Of a stretch of 64,000 bases of DNA, positions 1-11,163 are shown piece after piece; position 1 is the first letter of the stretch; the number at the start of each line of letters is the position of its first letter. The translations under genes and the position numbers were made by a program. The stretch is from Isoetes taiwanensis (taxonomy: Eukaryota; Streptophyta; Lycopodiopsida; Isoetales; Isoetaceae). The stretch spans positions 19,544,558 through 19,608,557 of the forward strand of contig JAJEKV010000001.1 of the NCBI GenBank assembly GCA_021234155.1, read 5' to 3'. The notes below the pieces were generated by a model, which was given only the letters and a program-made list of their open reading frames with translations, was not told where the DNA came from and did no database searches.

Positions 1-340
1 TGTCAATGCACTCGAGGATGACAATGATATTTATTGACCCGCAAATTTGAAACAATTGAATTGAAATGTGTAACAAAATGATTGAATTGAGATGTGTACA
101 TAATATGTTCTATATGTCTCAAAAGTACGAATGATCAACCTCAAATTCAAAAGCAATCTAGTGTTGGCAAGCCTATGAATTCTTATTACTTGAGTGACAA
201 CGACTCGTTATTGAACCTCAAAGTTGAAAAAGTGATTGGGTAGAATGGGTTGTATATTACCAAACTACGATTGGTAATGGAATCTGAAAATCAAAAGCAA
301 TCACTCACCATACACTCTGTTAAGATGTTCATGAAAAATA
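1..340. other. 3' flank of the laccase gene, displaced by the LTR insertion
   Basis: No coding potential or recognisable element is seen. Because the retrotransposon duplicated GAGGT on insertion, this stretch was originally contiguous with the sequence just beyond 13526. It is therefore the original downstream (probably 3'UTR or terminator) DNA of the minus-strand laccase gene. Confidence 0.55.
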
Positions 341-345
341 GAGGT
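341..345. repeat. Target-site duplication GAGGT (left)
   Basis: The five bases before the left LTR are identical to 13522-13526, just after the right LTR. A 5-bp duplication is the usual signature of Ty3/gypsy integration. It fixes the element ends at 346 and 13521. Confidence 0.93.
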
Positions 346-1988
346 TGTGACGCTCCCTGCTAAACATACGGCGCCCGGCCGTACGCTCGGCAGGAAATCC
401 CCCATCCGGCTCGACAACCGCATGGGCCCTTCATCTATCCCGCACTCTGAGGTGACCCCGGTGCGGGAAGGGAACACGAAGGTGTCTTGCGTGCCCGTCC
501 CCTATGGGCTCCTATAACAGCGGAAGCGATAACACGTCAGAACTAGCATCAACATATACAACTACTACCTCGAAGGGTAGTGCATCACATATAAACCAAG
601 GCAAAGATGATAATCACGAACCATAAAACAGGAGAGCTCCTACCCCGCCTCGCACTTCGTAAGGAGGGTGGACCGACCGGCTAGGCCTCAAGATAGAGCG
701 ACATCGAGTCATGGCGATGACGGGGCTGGCATAGAACAATGGCTAGGGTTGACCACTCCATCCGCCCCCCCTCGTGCATACTTTGCGGATGGGCTAGATC
801 GGGGCTCGATGGGACTCTAGCCTTCCACGGGACACGCAGATCCGCGGGCATCACCCATCGAGATCGCTGCTCAAAAGTTACATCTCCCCGGTCCGATGAG
901 GCAGAAGGGTTGCATCTCCCCTTCCTGTGGTCTAGAGGTGCCGGGGCGGCTAGAGAATCGTGGACGGACGCACGATTCGCACCGGCCCGAACCCCCAAAA
1001 AGCGAGCCAAGCCTTCCCTTGCAGCTCTCGAGAGGCGTGGCAACACCATTGCCCGGGGAGGTGTCGGACCCATGCTCGCCCACACGCAGTGGCCCACCAT
1101 AGGCCTAGCCCACTATGGGATCCCCGAAGCCCCCCCACTCGGCGGGGATCCTCCCTCCACTTTCCCTCTAGCCCTGTTATCCGGTCTTTGAGTCATATCA
1201 TAGCCTCAATAGCACGGTGGGCTCCTATGCACAGCCGCAAGATTAATGGGAACTAAGGGATCTACTCTAGGAGCATACTACATATGGCTCTAGGTCTCTA
1301 CCCCCGATCCCAATACAAGAGGAGCAAACATGATCAACCATCATCACATAATCATCATGAGAATAATCATAAGAAGAACATCTTAACCTAATCATACAAC
1401 TAACTAATAGTTAGGGTTCCTTGATTAGGGTTCAAGATGTTGAATATGGGTTCTAGGATGGCTCTACTCTAGATACGAAATACTAGCACATCCGGATTGC
1501 TAATTCGGATGAGCTATCACAACTACTATCCTACATACCGCTCCTCGATGCTCTCCCTCCGATCAGGCGCCTCCATAGTCTTCGACTCACAAGCTGCTGT
1601 TCCTCCTCCAAGAACGGGTCTACCCTGCTGGGGCTGCTGCACCAGCCTATGCCACAACGAACGATGTTCGAAACGGGGTTTCAACAAGTAGGTGAGTCTC
1701 GGGTGCTAGGGTGGAAAGAGGTCTAGGGTTAGGGTTTATGCCTATATAAGTTAGGTCCACCTAGGATGCCACGCATGGCCAATCGGGTGAGTCCTGTGTG
1801 GCGGTGCCCCAATAGGTTAAGGCCACGTGGATAATGGCTTAACCTATGGTTGGCTAAGTTATGAGAATAACTTAGCCATGCCCCCTAGTGCCACAATCCA
1901 TGGTATACAAGGCTATAAGGATAGACTTGTATGGTGACGGATCCAGGAATATACGTATTTATGGCGTATATTCCCCTGGACCGTCACA
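346..1988 (-). repeat. 3' LTR of the gypsy element
   Basis: Repeats 11878-13521 with near-identical AT-rich portions, including the last 700 bp. Differences (substitutions and small indels) concentrate in the CG-rich part around 370-1200 and near 1560-1680. It contains the same TATATA (1743-1748) and double telo-box (1723-1737) as the other LTR. Termini are TG...CA. Confidence 0.95.
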
Positions 1989-2003
1989 TTCTCCCCCCCT
2001 TAG
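1989..2003 (-). promoter_or_regulatory. Polypurine tract for plus-strand DNA priming
   Basis: On the minus strand this reads AAGGGGGGAGAA immediately before the 3' LTR, the required place for a polypurine tract. It independently confirms that the element reads right to left. Confidence 0.88.
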
Positions 2004-2849
2004 GACAATGCTGTCCTCAGCATTGCGCTAAGGTGACGAACCTACCTTATGCCTGCAAAACCACAACATGTCATAACCTTTAGTTTAGCTTAGCAATCAA
2101 GTTTTTATTAGTTCAAGTCAAAATTTTAGGCTATATTTGTACTTATACAAAATTATATAGCCTTAACACCATTATTTCTTATAATAATTCAAACTACTAT
2201 TATAAGAGTTATTAGGGTTCATAATCTAATTATGGCTCCCCCTATCTTCTAAAATGGCGCTCCTCGTTGAAGTCCTCCTTCTACTTGCCCCGCAAAAAGG
2301 AGCACATTACGTTAGTTTAGTTAATAATTTGTGGTTTTAGGGGACCACCCCCCTTACCTCCTTGAGCCGAACTACTGGCTCAAGGTTGTCCTACTACCTT
2401 GCCCAAGATCATGGCCCTTTCGGATTTGAGCTTAGGGATCATTTAAGATGTTCCCATCATTGCCCATGATCGAGTGCTACCTTGTACACGATCCCCCCAG
2501 ATCGAGTACACCCCAGTGCATCATGCCCCGAGGGTTTCAGCTAGGGAACGTCTCACGATCCCATCATCGCGCATGATCACTTAAGCCTCACCATGACCCT
2601 CCTACGGCCAGGTGTGCGTTCCCCGCATCGTGGCATAGAGATCATCCGATCGATGTCCCATCATCGCCCACCATGCCTCATTCCTCACTCACATGACCCT
2701 AGTGGTCATGCGCACCTCTTGGTGCGTGTGGCCTAGAGAATGCCTTAAAGGCGTATCCCATCATCGCCCACACGATCCAAGGTTCTGGCACATGCACCCT
2801 CCTACTAGAATGCATGCGCCAGGCTCAAAGCTAACTAACAACATACTAG
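2004..2849 (-). other. Non-coding stretch between pol and the 3' LTR
   Basis: About 850 bp with no open frame resembling a known domain. It contains several copies of short ATCATCGCCCA/CATGATCC-like words near 2450-2780, but nothing I can name. It is probably the element's 3' untranslated region. Confidence 0.5.
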
Positions 2850-4370
2850 CTAACCACCTGGCAAGTCGGGGTCGACCAAGTCGGAGACGACTCGCCCATC
2901 AAACTCCTTCATGAACTCTGGGTATTGCTTCTCCAAATCTTGCTTCAATACCCATGTCGCATCTTCCACGGGTAAGTGCTTCCACTTAACCAAATATTGG
3001 AGGAACTGAGACCTCCTAGTCTTCTTGAATGACTTATCAAGAAGTAACTCGGGCACTATTTCTACTTGCTCCTCCGTCATTTCCAACAAGGTTGGAGTAT
3101 CCAAAACCTCCTCAGGGTTAGGATTGTGCCTTTTTAATAAACTTACGTGGAAGACCTTGTGGACCTTAAGATGGGCTGGAAGATCCAACTTGTAGGCTTG
3201 AGAGCCCACTCTCTCTAAAATCTTGAACGGCCCAGCCCACCTAGGGGCAAGCTTCTTGCAGCTCCCAATCCGCAGCTTGGCTTGCTTCACCTTGATCTTC
3301 AACAAAAGCGGTATCTCCCACCTTAAACTCCCTTACGGTCCTGTGCTTGTCGGCTACACTCTTCTGCCGACTTCTTGCTGCCAATAAATAACCCCTTACT
3401 TCCTCTACTAGCTGCTGCATATCCCCTAACATCTGCTGGGACACTTCTACCTTGGACACAGGATTGTGCCAGGTATCCGGGGTTAAGCACTGGTAGCCAT
3501 AGTTCACCATGAAAGGCGACATCATCCGAGATGACTCCTCGCTTATTGTAGGCGAATTCCACCAAGTGAATGTACTCATCCCACTTGGACCGCTTGTTCC
3601 ACACATAGCTTCAAGCATGTCTTCAATGATCCGATTCGGTCCTTTCCGCCCCGGCCATCTGTTTGGGGATGATATGCCGTACTCATGGAGAGCTTCGATG
3701 CGGATGGTGCTAAAGAGATCCCGCCAAAAGGCACTCATGAACTTAGAATCTCTATCAGATATTATCTCCCGAGGCATGCCATGGAGTCTAAAAATCTCCC
3801 TTACAAATAACTTGGCAGTGTCTAATGCGGTGTCCGTCGTCTTGCAAGGCACGAAATGTGCCATCTTAGATAACTTATCTACGACAACCATCAATGCATC
3901 CTTGCCTCGAAGAGTTCTAGGGAGTCCTGTGATGAAATCCATGCTTATGACCTCCCACTTTGCATTTGGCACCCCCAATGGCTCCAAAGCACCCGGAATC
4001 CGAAGTTGCTCTCGCCTTTGGGTCTGTGACATAAGCGGCAATCCGAATATATGCAGCTATCGCCTCTTCATTCACGGCGGAAGTAGCCGAATCTTGAAAT
4101 ATGTCTTCATGAAGCAAGATGCCCCGCTATTGGGCTGTTATGTGTGTCATGAAGAATTAACTTCCTTACCCCTGAAGATTCGGGCACACACAACTTATGC
4201 TTGTGGTACAACAGGTTGCCTTCCTTCTTATAATGCTTGAAGGCTTCCCGCTCCTTATACGTTTTCGGCTTCCTTGGAAAGGCTTTCCCATACCTCCTTG
4301 AAGTCCACATGGGTTGGCAAGGACTCCTCAATCTTCTTGCCAAACTCACTCGAAAGAGTGGAAATCGCAT
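2850..4370 (-). pseudogene. Integrase with C-terminal chromodomain (frameshifted)
   Basis: Pieces in three frames cover an integrase. A zinc-binding HHCC-type N-terminus lies about 4370-4107, ending in a HDTHNSPIAGH motif. The catalytic core lies about 4041-3500, with the first Asp in SMDFITGLP and the second in IISDRDSKF; the Glu region is disturbed. A GPF/GPY-type module (3305-3180, WAGPFKILERVG) follows, then a chromodomain-like tail at about 3100-2880 (LVKWKHLPVEDATW). It inserts retrotransposon cDNA into chromatin; the chromodomain is thought to direct integration to modified histones. No single frame is open across it, so in this sequence the protein is broken. Confidence 0.85.
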
Positions 4371-4399
4371 TACAATCGTCCTTGTGCGAAATGGTCTTC

Positions 4400-5690
4400 G
4401 GAGAGGGCATACGCTACAACATTAAGCTTACCCGGGCTTATATATAATATCAAAATCGTACTCCTCAAGGAATTCCATCCACCTCCTTTGCCTTAAGTTG
4501 AGGAGTGGCTGGGTGAAAAGATCTTGAAGGCTCGGTGATCGCGATCCAACTGAAACTTCCTTCCCGCCAGATAATGCCTCCATATCCTCAATGCCCCGAC
4601 AATGGCTAGCAGCTCTCGATCATGGGTTGGGTAGCGTTGCTTTCGGCGTCGTTCATCTTCTTCGAAGTCGAGGGCTACCCTTCCTTCTTGCATCAAAAGG
4701 CGCCCTACATTGCTATCTTGCTTGCATCGTTGCTACCAACTTATCCTTACTCCGGATCCGGGAGGACAAGCAGTCTTTGTTGTTAAGGCCTCTTTAAGCT
4801 TCTCAAAGAAGCTTGGACTTTCTCTAACCAATGGCTAGCCCAGTCCTTAATCTTGTTGGCCTTAGTGAGGTCCGGAGAGGGGGGACGCCACTTAGCAAAG
4901 TCCTTCACGAACTTTCTGTAGTATCCCGCCAACCCGAGAAAGCTTCTTACTTCTGCCACATTCCTTGGAGCTGGCCAATCAACTATTGCCTCAATCTTAG
5001 ATGGATCTGTGGAGATTCCCTCGGATGTTACTACATGCCCCAAGTACTCCACCGGCACATTTGCAGTGGCACTTAGAGAGCTTCCCATACAACCCGATGG
5101 CGTCTCAACTTCTCTAACACTTTCCCGAGATGTCGACAATGCTCTTCAAGGGACTTTGTGTAGATTAGGATGTCGTCGAAGAAGACAATAACAAACTCAT
5201 CCAAGAAGTCTCTGAAGATATCGTTCATGAGGCGCATAAACGTTGCGGGAGCGTTCGACAATCCAAAGGGCATTACTGTAAACTCAAAATGACCATACCG
5301 CGTTCTGAAAGCAGTCTTATGGATGTCCTCTTCCTTTATTCTTATCCGGTGGTATCGATCTTAAATCAATCTTAGAGAATACCTTTGCTCCTTGTAGCTG
5401 ATCCATTAGGTCGTCGCGCCCTCGGCAATGCATACTTATTCTTTATCGTGCGCTTATTGAGTGGCGATAGTCTATCACATTCTTAAGCTCCCATCTTTCT
5501 TCTTGACAAAGAGTATAGGTGCTCGAAAGGAGACACACTTGCTCTTATAAATCCAAGCTCGAGCAATTCTCGCAATTTGTTTCTTGAGCTCGGTCAATTA
5601 CGGGATGCTCATTCTATATGGGCCTTCTTGGTGGAAAACCGATCCAGGAGCCAATGTGATCTCACATTCCACGCCCTATAAGGTGGCGGT
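4400..5690 (-). pseudogene. Reverse transcriptase and RNase H (frameshifted)
   Basis: The RT starts around 5690 and shows a conserved first-Asp region (FSKIDL, about 5390), [12 protein letters not shown] at 5273, and the catalytic box FFDDILIY near 5190 (YxDD-type with Phe). The RT thumb/connection is at 5139-4783 ([24 protein letters not shown]). RNase H follows at 4696-4500 with YPTHDRELLAIV and WRHYLAGRKFQL. These are typical Ty3/gypsy motifs in the expected order between protease and integrase. At least four frame changes occur within 1.3 kb. Confidence 0.87.
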
Positions 5691-5737
5691 GCCGGATTTC
5701 ATCAGGAAATACATCCCCGAATTCGAAATAAGCCTTG

Positions 5738-6210
5738 CTATCCGCTTTTGGCGGTGATTTCCCTTTGTGTCACTTCCATCCCCTTGCACGGCTCCACTGA
5801 TTCCATCCTCAAGATGTAATCCACCTTATTCCTTTCTATACTCTTCCTTAGCTGCTTCAAAGAAATACACTGCATAGGGGATTCTAGCTTCTTACCTTTC
5901 ACTATCAACTTGCTGCCGTCTGGTGCCGTCATGGTGACTTCATTCCGGTCGCAATCAATCATGGCTTTGGCTGGCTTCAAAAATTCCATCCCCACTATAA
6001 GATCATACCTTCCAATATCCATGACTTCTGCTCCCATCGGCCACTTAGCCCCACTAAGGTCTATGTCAAAGGTGATCCTCCTCCCCTTAGTGTGCCGAAT
6101 GGCGCCGTTTGCCATAGCTACTGGCCTTGGCTTAGACTTCAATACCTTGTTCTTCATTAGAGCAGACCAATCTAGGAGATGCAAAATTATGAGAGCTACG
6201 TATCTATGAG
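5738..6210 (-). pseudogene. Aspartic protease domain of gag-pol
   Basis: A 148-codon open stretch (6184-5738) has the retropepsin-like pattern. An N-terminal LLDWSALMKNK stands where DSGA(T/S) is expected. Then come VANG-like MANGAI and a C-terminal IGRYDLIVGMEFL (equivalent of the GxDxILGMDWL strand). The catalytic DSG triplet reads DWS, so the active site is altered here by mutation or sequencing error. It lies directly upstream of RT. Confidence 0.75.
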
Positions 6211-6249
6211 GACTACATAAGGGTTACTATCTATGATCCCATCACCAGC

Positions 6250-7600
6250 GATGATGATTGGTGATTCTCTATCTCATCGACTCAATGTTTGCACATATCG
6301 ACACTCACCATCTATGAAGTCGTGGCCCTCTGTTTGGTCATCGTCCTCGGTAAAAAACCGTTGGGGAGTCCCAATCCAAGATTACGCCAAAAGCCGGTGC
6401 ATGACGAATGGACAATCATGTGTCCGGTGCCACGGCTGGAAGAAGCTTTTGAAGCATAACTTCTTCTCAATGCATTCCTGTCTCTTTTCCTTCGGCCGGT
6501 GTCTAGGAAAGCGGCTTAAAGCGCTGCCCACGATGCGTTTCGTGGCTTACGGTCCCCAAAAGTTTTGCTCGACCCTTACCTTGCTCTTTGACTCCTGATG
6601 GTGTGTAGCTGCTGATTGCTTACCCCGATATTGTCCCCCGATCACTGCCACGAACTCTTACCCCGAAGGTTGATCGCTTTCTCTGCTGGAGTTCTTTGGT
6701 GCCTCCTCCAAACTTATAGCTTTATCTTCGGCTCACTGACCGACTTGGGTTGATTGCTCGACAAGCCTCTTGATATTGCTGTTCAACCCCTCAATGTAAG
6801 TATCCACGGCTTGCCTCTCTCGAGACTCGGGAACATTCAGCTGAGCCTCATAAATTCTTCGGTATACTTAGCCAGCGATAAGCTACCCCCGATTCACTTT
6901 GTAAAACTGGCTTTGGATCGTCTACTAGTATGAGACCTTGGCACATAGTGCTTATGGAAAGCCTTCTTTGAAGGTCCTAAACCTGCAGATTATTCCTCTT
7001 GACTTGTTGGATTTAGCATATCCCTTCCACCGGATCCTTGCCGGTCCAATAAGGTTAGCCGTAGCAACTTTCCCTATGTCCTTGTCTTTCATACCGTATG
7101 AGTTGCCAAACTCTTCCATTTCATCAAGCCATGCTTCAGCCTCCATGCCACGATCCGTCCTTCCACGAACTGGCCGAAGCTTCCTTGTTTTCCATACATT
7201 GCTCATAGCACTATCCACCTTTTTCGATAATCACTGTCTTTCTTGCTCTTTTCCCCTCGCTTTTAGGTGTGTCGACCGGACCGTCTGAGCTAGAGCTGTC
7301 CTCTTTGGAAAGAACATGTCGATGATTTTGAGCTGGATGATGATGGGCTCCCGGCTCTCCTCTTCCTTCTCCTATCCCCGACGTTCCCTGTTTGCCCTCC
7401 CCTTCCCTCGGGCTGAGGGACCGTCACCCCGGGAAAACAAGGTGGAGGTGGGTGACCATCTTCTGATGCATTCATGAGAGGTGTCGCCCGGTTGATGAGG
7501 TGTTGCATCCCGATTCTTCATCTGCACCAACCTTGCGTTGGATCGCCTCACGGTGACATATATCTGCTCAACATCTTCTTGTTCCCTGCCAAACAAATTC
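6250..7600 (-). pseudogene. Gag capsid/nucleocapsid region (frameshifted)
   Basis: The central retrotransposon-gag (capsid) domain is visible at 7218-6952 (AEAWLDEMEEF, then LIGPARIRWKGY). It continues in another frame near 6860-6720 (LNVPESRERQAVDTYIEGL). A degenerate CCHC-like knuckle is seen near 6450 (CFKSFFQPWHRTHDC, one residue longer than C-X2-C-X4-H-X4-C). The N-terminal part (7596-7290) is proline- and arginine-rich and weakly defined. This is the structural protein that packages element RNA. Confidence 0.78.
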
Positions 7601-7890
7601 CTTGGTACCCAATTGCGTGGTCGGTGCTGATCTTGGGATCCTGCACTTGAGTTCCTTGCTGCAAGGATTGATCATCAATACATTTTATTTAGGTTAGATG
7701 TTGATCAATTTTACTTGCAAATTGAATTATCTTTAGTTATAAGAAATCATACAAAGCCTTACATTGACAAACCAGTTAATAGTCATTAATACATAAGGAT
7801 TACATAATAAAGCAGATGTATCTTAGCACAATGGGTACAAGAAACATTTAGCACAAACTTAAGAAATTTTCGCTTAAGAAATTTTTGCAA
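7601..7890 (-). other. AT-rich spacer between the unknown ORF and gag
   Basis: A sharply AT-rich block, unlike the GC-rich coding sequence on either side, with no ORF. It may be a remnant 3' untranslated sequence carried with the upstream ORF, or simply a leader for gag. Confidence 0.4.
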
Positions 7891-9500
7891 CTATTCAGTG
7901 GCCTCCCGAAAGCCTGAAGAAGTTCTTGACATCCCTGAATCGGAGGCCTTTGCCGAGGTTGCGCAAGATGTTCCTCGTTGATCTTCCTTCAAGTGCTCGG
8001 GCCATCTCGGTTCGGGGAGTTTCGTCTTTATTCTTGTCGCTACCAGCGAAAGTGTTGCATCCCTCAGGTGTCCTCTCGCAAAGTCGAGGCAATGGAGCGC
8101 GACTGCCCTGTTGAAAAGGATGATGTGATCGGTATGGGCGTATATCTTTGAGTCTTTGCGAAGTCCGAAAAGCGCTATGAGAAGTGCCCGCAGTTCTTCC
8201 CCCTTGGGCTGAACTCCTTGTGGAAGACTATCATTTGCCCCCGGGCCGAGGGTCGGAAGATAGTAGCGAAGTCTTTGCACCCTTCCCTACGCCGGCGATC
8301 CGGTGCCCTTCCTTTGAGCCGCCGCGTAGGCATCCACCGCCATAAGGTCTTCATGATCTCTCCACATACCGGGTTGCGTTGTCCAAGTTAATGCCGCTGG
8401 ACCCTTCCCTCATGCTCGGCTCGGCGGGTCGGGTTTGAGCTTGGGCCCTTCCCCGGGTTTGTAGAGTGTGCTTTCAGATCTGCTGGAACTCCTCCTCTCG
8501 AGATGATAGGCTCCTGGCCGCCGATAGATCTCTCTTATCTGCTGATAGGCTGCTATATCCGACATTGTCTCCCCGGCATAAGAGTGTCTCTCCGCCAGCT
8601 CCCTTGGGATCTCCTGGTATGAGTAGTCGATGATGTCTGTGCTCTTCCCGTGTGCTATCATACCCAAGAGCTCGTCGATTCGAAGACCCCTTCTCGACAA
8701 GTGGGGGATGATTGAGGATGTCATTTGCAAAATGTACTCCTCCCCGTCGATGACTATTGGCGATAAGGCCGCGGATGCCGACCGGTGGGTCAAGAGTTCT
8801 CACGTCGTCGCCATGCCTCGGACGCATATCTCCGCATTCTTGTTGCCTCCCCGCTCTCCCATTCGGGTTCCCGCTCCCCTAGTTGCTCGTAGTCTTCATG
8901 GATCTGTAGAGATGGTGCGCGTGACGTCGTCTTGGTAATATTCGTGAGGCGGAGGACTCTATATTCGTGGATTTGATCCCGGGCCCTAGGGGTATCAAGT
9001 GGCGCTAAGTCTAAGGGCTGAAAGAGGGTTCCCCTACTTTGTTGATTGACTTATAATGCATGAAGAGGGCAAGGGTCGCCCTCGAGCTGAAAGGTACCTA
9101 TGCCTATTATGTCTCTGTGTCATGTAATCGGGCATGGTCCTAGTCCTATCCCATAGCCGCTTCTTGCCTCGGATCCCCGCCTCCGACCTAAGGCTTGGGT
9201 AAGTGTCTCAAGGGAAACCCAATTCCCTCCCCTAGGAGGCGCCTAACTTCCCAAGGGGGGACTCTTTGGTCATCTTGGCACATAATGTCTGTGTAGTAGG
9301 GTGTTCTAGTCAAGGTTGCGTGAAGATCAAACAAGTGATCAAACACAGAGAAAGCTTGATCTACTGGAAGCACATGGATATGGCTGGCAGCATTATACCA
9401 TCTCTCAAAGTTCTTTGGGCCATTGAGCAGGAAAGGGTGTAGAAAATGGCTTGCAAAGATCGGTGGAGGGTCGAAAAATCGCCTAAGGGGCTGGGAGCAG
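7891..9500 (-). CDS. Unrecognised extra ORF region upstream of gag (frameshifted)
   Basis: Three open stretches on the element's sense strand look protein-like but match nothing I recognise. About 9480-9188 contains GPKNFERWYNAASH and LPVDQAFSVFDHLFDLHATL. 8793-8410 contains VIDGEEYILQMTSSIIPHLS and DIIDYSYQEIPRELAERH, ending in a basic/proline tail. 8280-7891 contains RLRYYLPTLGPGANDSLPQG and ALLIALFGLRKDSKIY. Lengths and order suggest one protein of roughly 450-520 residues broken by indels, or two. It lies between the histone-like ORF and gag, where standard chromoviruses have nothing. No membrane segment or known catalytic motif is seen. Confidence 0.45.
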
Positions 9501-10218
9501 ATTCAGAGGGAAGAAAAATGGCAATTGAGACCTATTTTTTATAGACTATGGGTGACCTCGGGATTTGTGCAGAAAGGTGTTAGCTAAGACGACCTTGGTT
9601 CTATGGCTCTGGGTGTCCAAATGAACTACCATGAAGTGCAAACTTAAGCAAAACGAAGCAAGAAACACTACATGGCAATTTGTTGGATCAAATTTGGCTA
9701 ATTTGGGCCAAAGATGGCCCGACCGGGTGAATCCGCGGATGGCCTCCGTCCGCTGAATGACAGCGTTTGGCTTGGCTGTCTCACCGGTTGGCCTGCTTTT
9801 GGGCCAATTTTTGGTCATTTTAGGAAATTTGAAGATGCTAATATGGCTAATTGGGCCAATTCTAACCTAACTAGCAACTTATTTTGTGCAAAACCGACAT
9901 CTAAAAGCAAGATTTTGGGGTAGGGCGGGTGAATCCAGCAGCTGAGCACGCCAGCGTCGAGGGGACGCAGAGGCCATTGGCGCGGTCTCACCCGACTGGC
10001 CCCAATTTTTGCATTTTTGATGATTTTTTGCCAAAATTTTGTTGTAGTCATGATTTCTGGGGTATTTCTAGACATGCTATGAAGAATTCTACCATAATTG
10101 GGTTCTATTTTCTACATTTCAAGAACAATTTTGAGGAGGGAAAAGAACTTTTATATTAGTGAGGAACATGATTACATGAAAATTTTAGTTCTTCTACAAA
10201 ATTTACAAAATTTGAGGC
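9501..10218 (-). other. Non-coding spacer downstream of the histone-like ORF
   Basis: Contains no convincing ORF. Two related segments (about 9660-9850 and 9830-10010) share words such as TTGGGCCAA and repeated CCGACCGGGTGAATCC / GGCGGGTGAATCC, suggesting an old internal duplication. The 140 bp next to the histone-like stop codon are strongly AT-rich. Confidence 0.45.
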
Positions 10219-11163
10219 CTAGGGCCTCTCCCTGCTGATCCTCCGTGCCAAGTGGATATCCTTAGGCATAAGGGTTACCCGCTTAGCATGGATGGCGCAG
10301 AGGTTTCCCTCCTCGAAGAGCTGCACCAGCTCTGCGCGCCTCGGAGGCCTCTTGCAGAGCGGGTCATTAGAGGGGTTACCCCAGAGTCGTGGGAGCTGGC
10401 GCAAAAAACCTCCCTAAGGAGATTTCAAAGGGCTTCCTTATCGGGAGATTCGTGCACATCCGGAAGTGCCGAATCTCCCTAAACACCCGGTATGTCTTTG
10501 TTTGGCCCGTGGTGAACCCTCTCGGGTTTCGGCCTTGGTGGGGGTGGCTTGGGCTGGTTCTTCTTTGGCTTTGCCCCCCCACGGCTGTATTGGACCTCCT
10601 GGCTGGCAATACCACTCATTGTACCTCGTCCGGCGGCGGAGGTACTCCTCATATGTCACCACCATCTTTCTCTTGAACTCCGGTCTTCTTTGCGGCCTTG
10701 AATACCCGCTCCCCTACCTACGTTTCTTCACCACCTTAGGTGGTTCAGGCCAAAGGGTAGGGTGGCCTCGCGTCGAGGGGTCCTGCTGCCCCCTCCTCCT
10801 CCTCCTCTGCCTCCACTGCGGCTCCTCTTCCGGCCGTGGCTCTTGAATAACGGCGGTCCCGAGGCCCGTCGTTCCTTCTCGCCGTTCTCCTCTCCTCCTC
10901 CCTCGGCTCCCTCTCCGGCTCCAGCTTCTTCTGGCGGCCCTCTCCTCCCGGCCACCAGCGACCTTCTCCTTACCTTTCTTCCTTGGGACCGAGGCCCCGC
11001 TTCCCCCCCGGGCTGCTGCGCCGCTCCTCCCCTTCTTCTTCCACCTCCGGTGTCGAGGGGTCTCGAAATGGCGAGTCTCACGGTCCTCTCGAGTGCCTGC
11101 CGATGGGAAGTGGTCTTTGGGACTCTCCTGGGTCATGGTATGAGGCTTCATTTGCCGGGCCAA
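10219..11163 (-). CDS. Histone H3-fold protein with long basic tail, encoded inside the retrotransposon
   Basis: The last 26 or so codons before the stop at 10219 give [20 protein letters not shown], almost the canonical H3 alpha-3/C-terminal sequence, preceded by [10 protein letters not shown]. Upstream, in neighbouring frames and in the right order, come ALQEASEA (alpha-2, near 10360), NLLREV (alpha-1, near 10424) and FREIRHF...IRKPF (alpha-N/alpha-1, 10483-10425). The frame switches are single-base steps. The first 240 codons, from an ATG at 11163 (protein begins MARQMK), are very rich in Arg, Lys, Gly, Ser and Pro and interrupted by one TAG near 10716. H3 binds H4 and DNA in nucleosomes. 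The tail is far longer than the roughly 40 residues of H3 and resembles no H3 tail beyond the initial MAR. The gene is intronless and on the element's sense strand. A captured H3 or CENH3 cDNA is the simplest origin. The histone identity is firm; function is unknown. Confidence 0.83.

Noticed and set aside
739-1191. 150-codon frame in the LTR
   Set aside because: CG-rich LTR sequence; the frame is not preserved in the other LTR.
3509-4240. 243-codon plus-strand frame in the gypsy pol region
   Set aside because: Antisense of the integrase core, whose motifs are clear on the minus strand.
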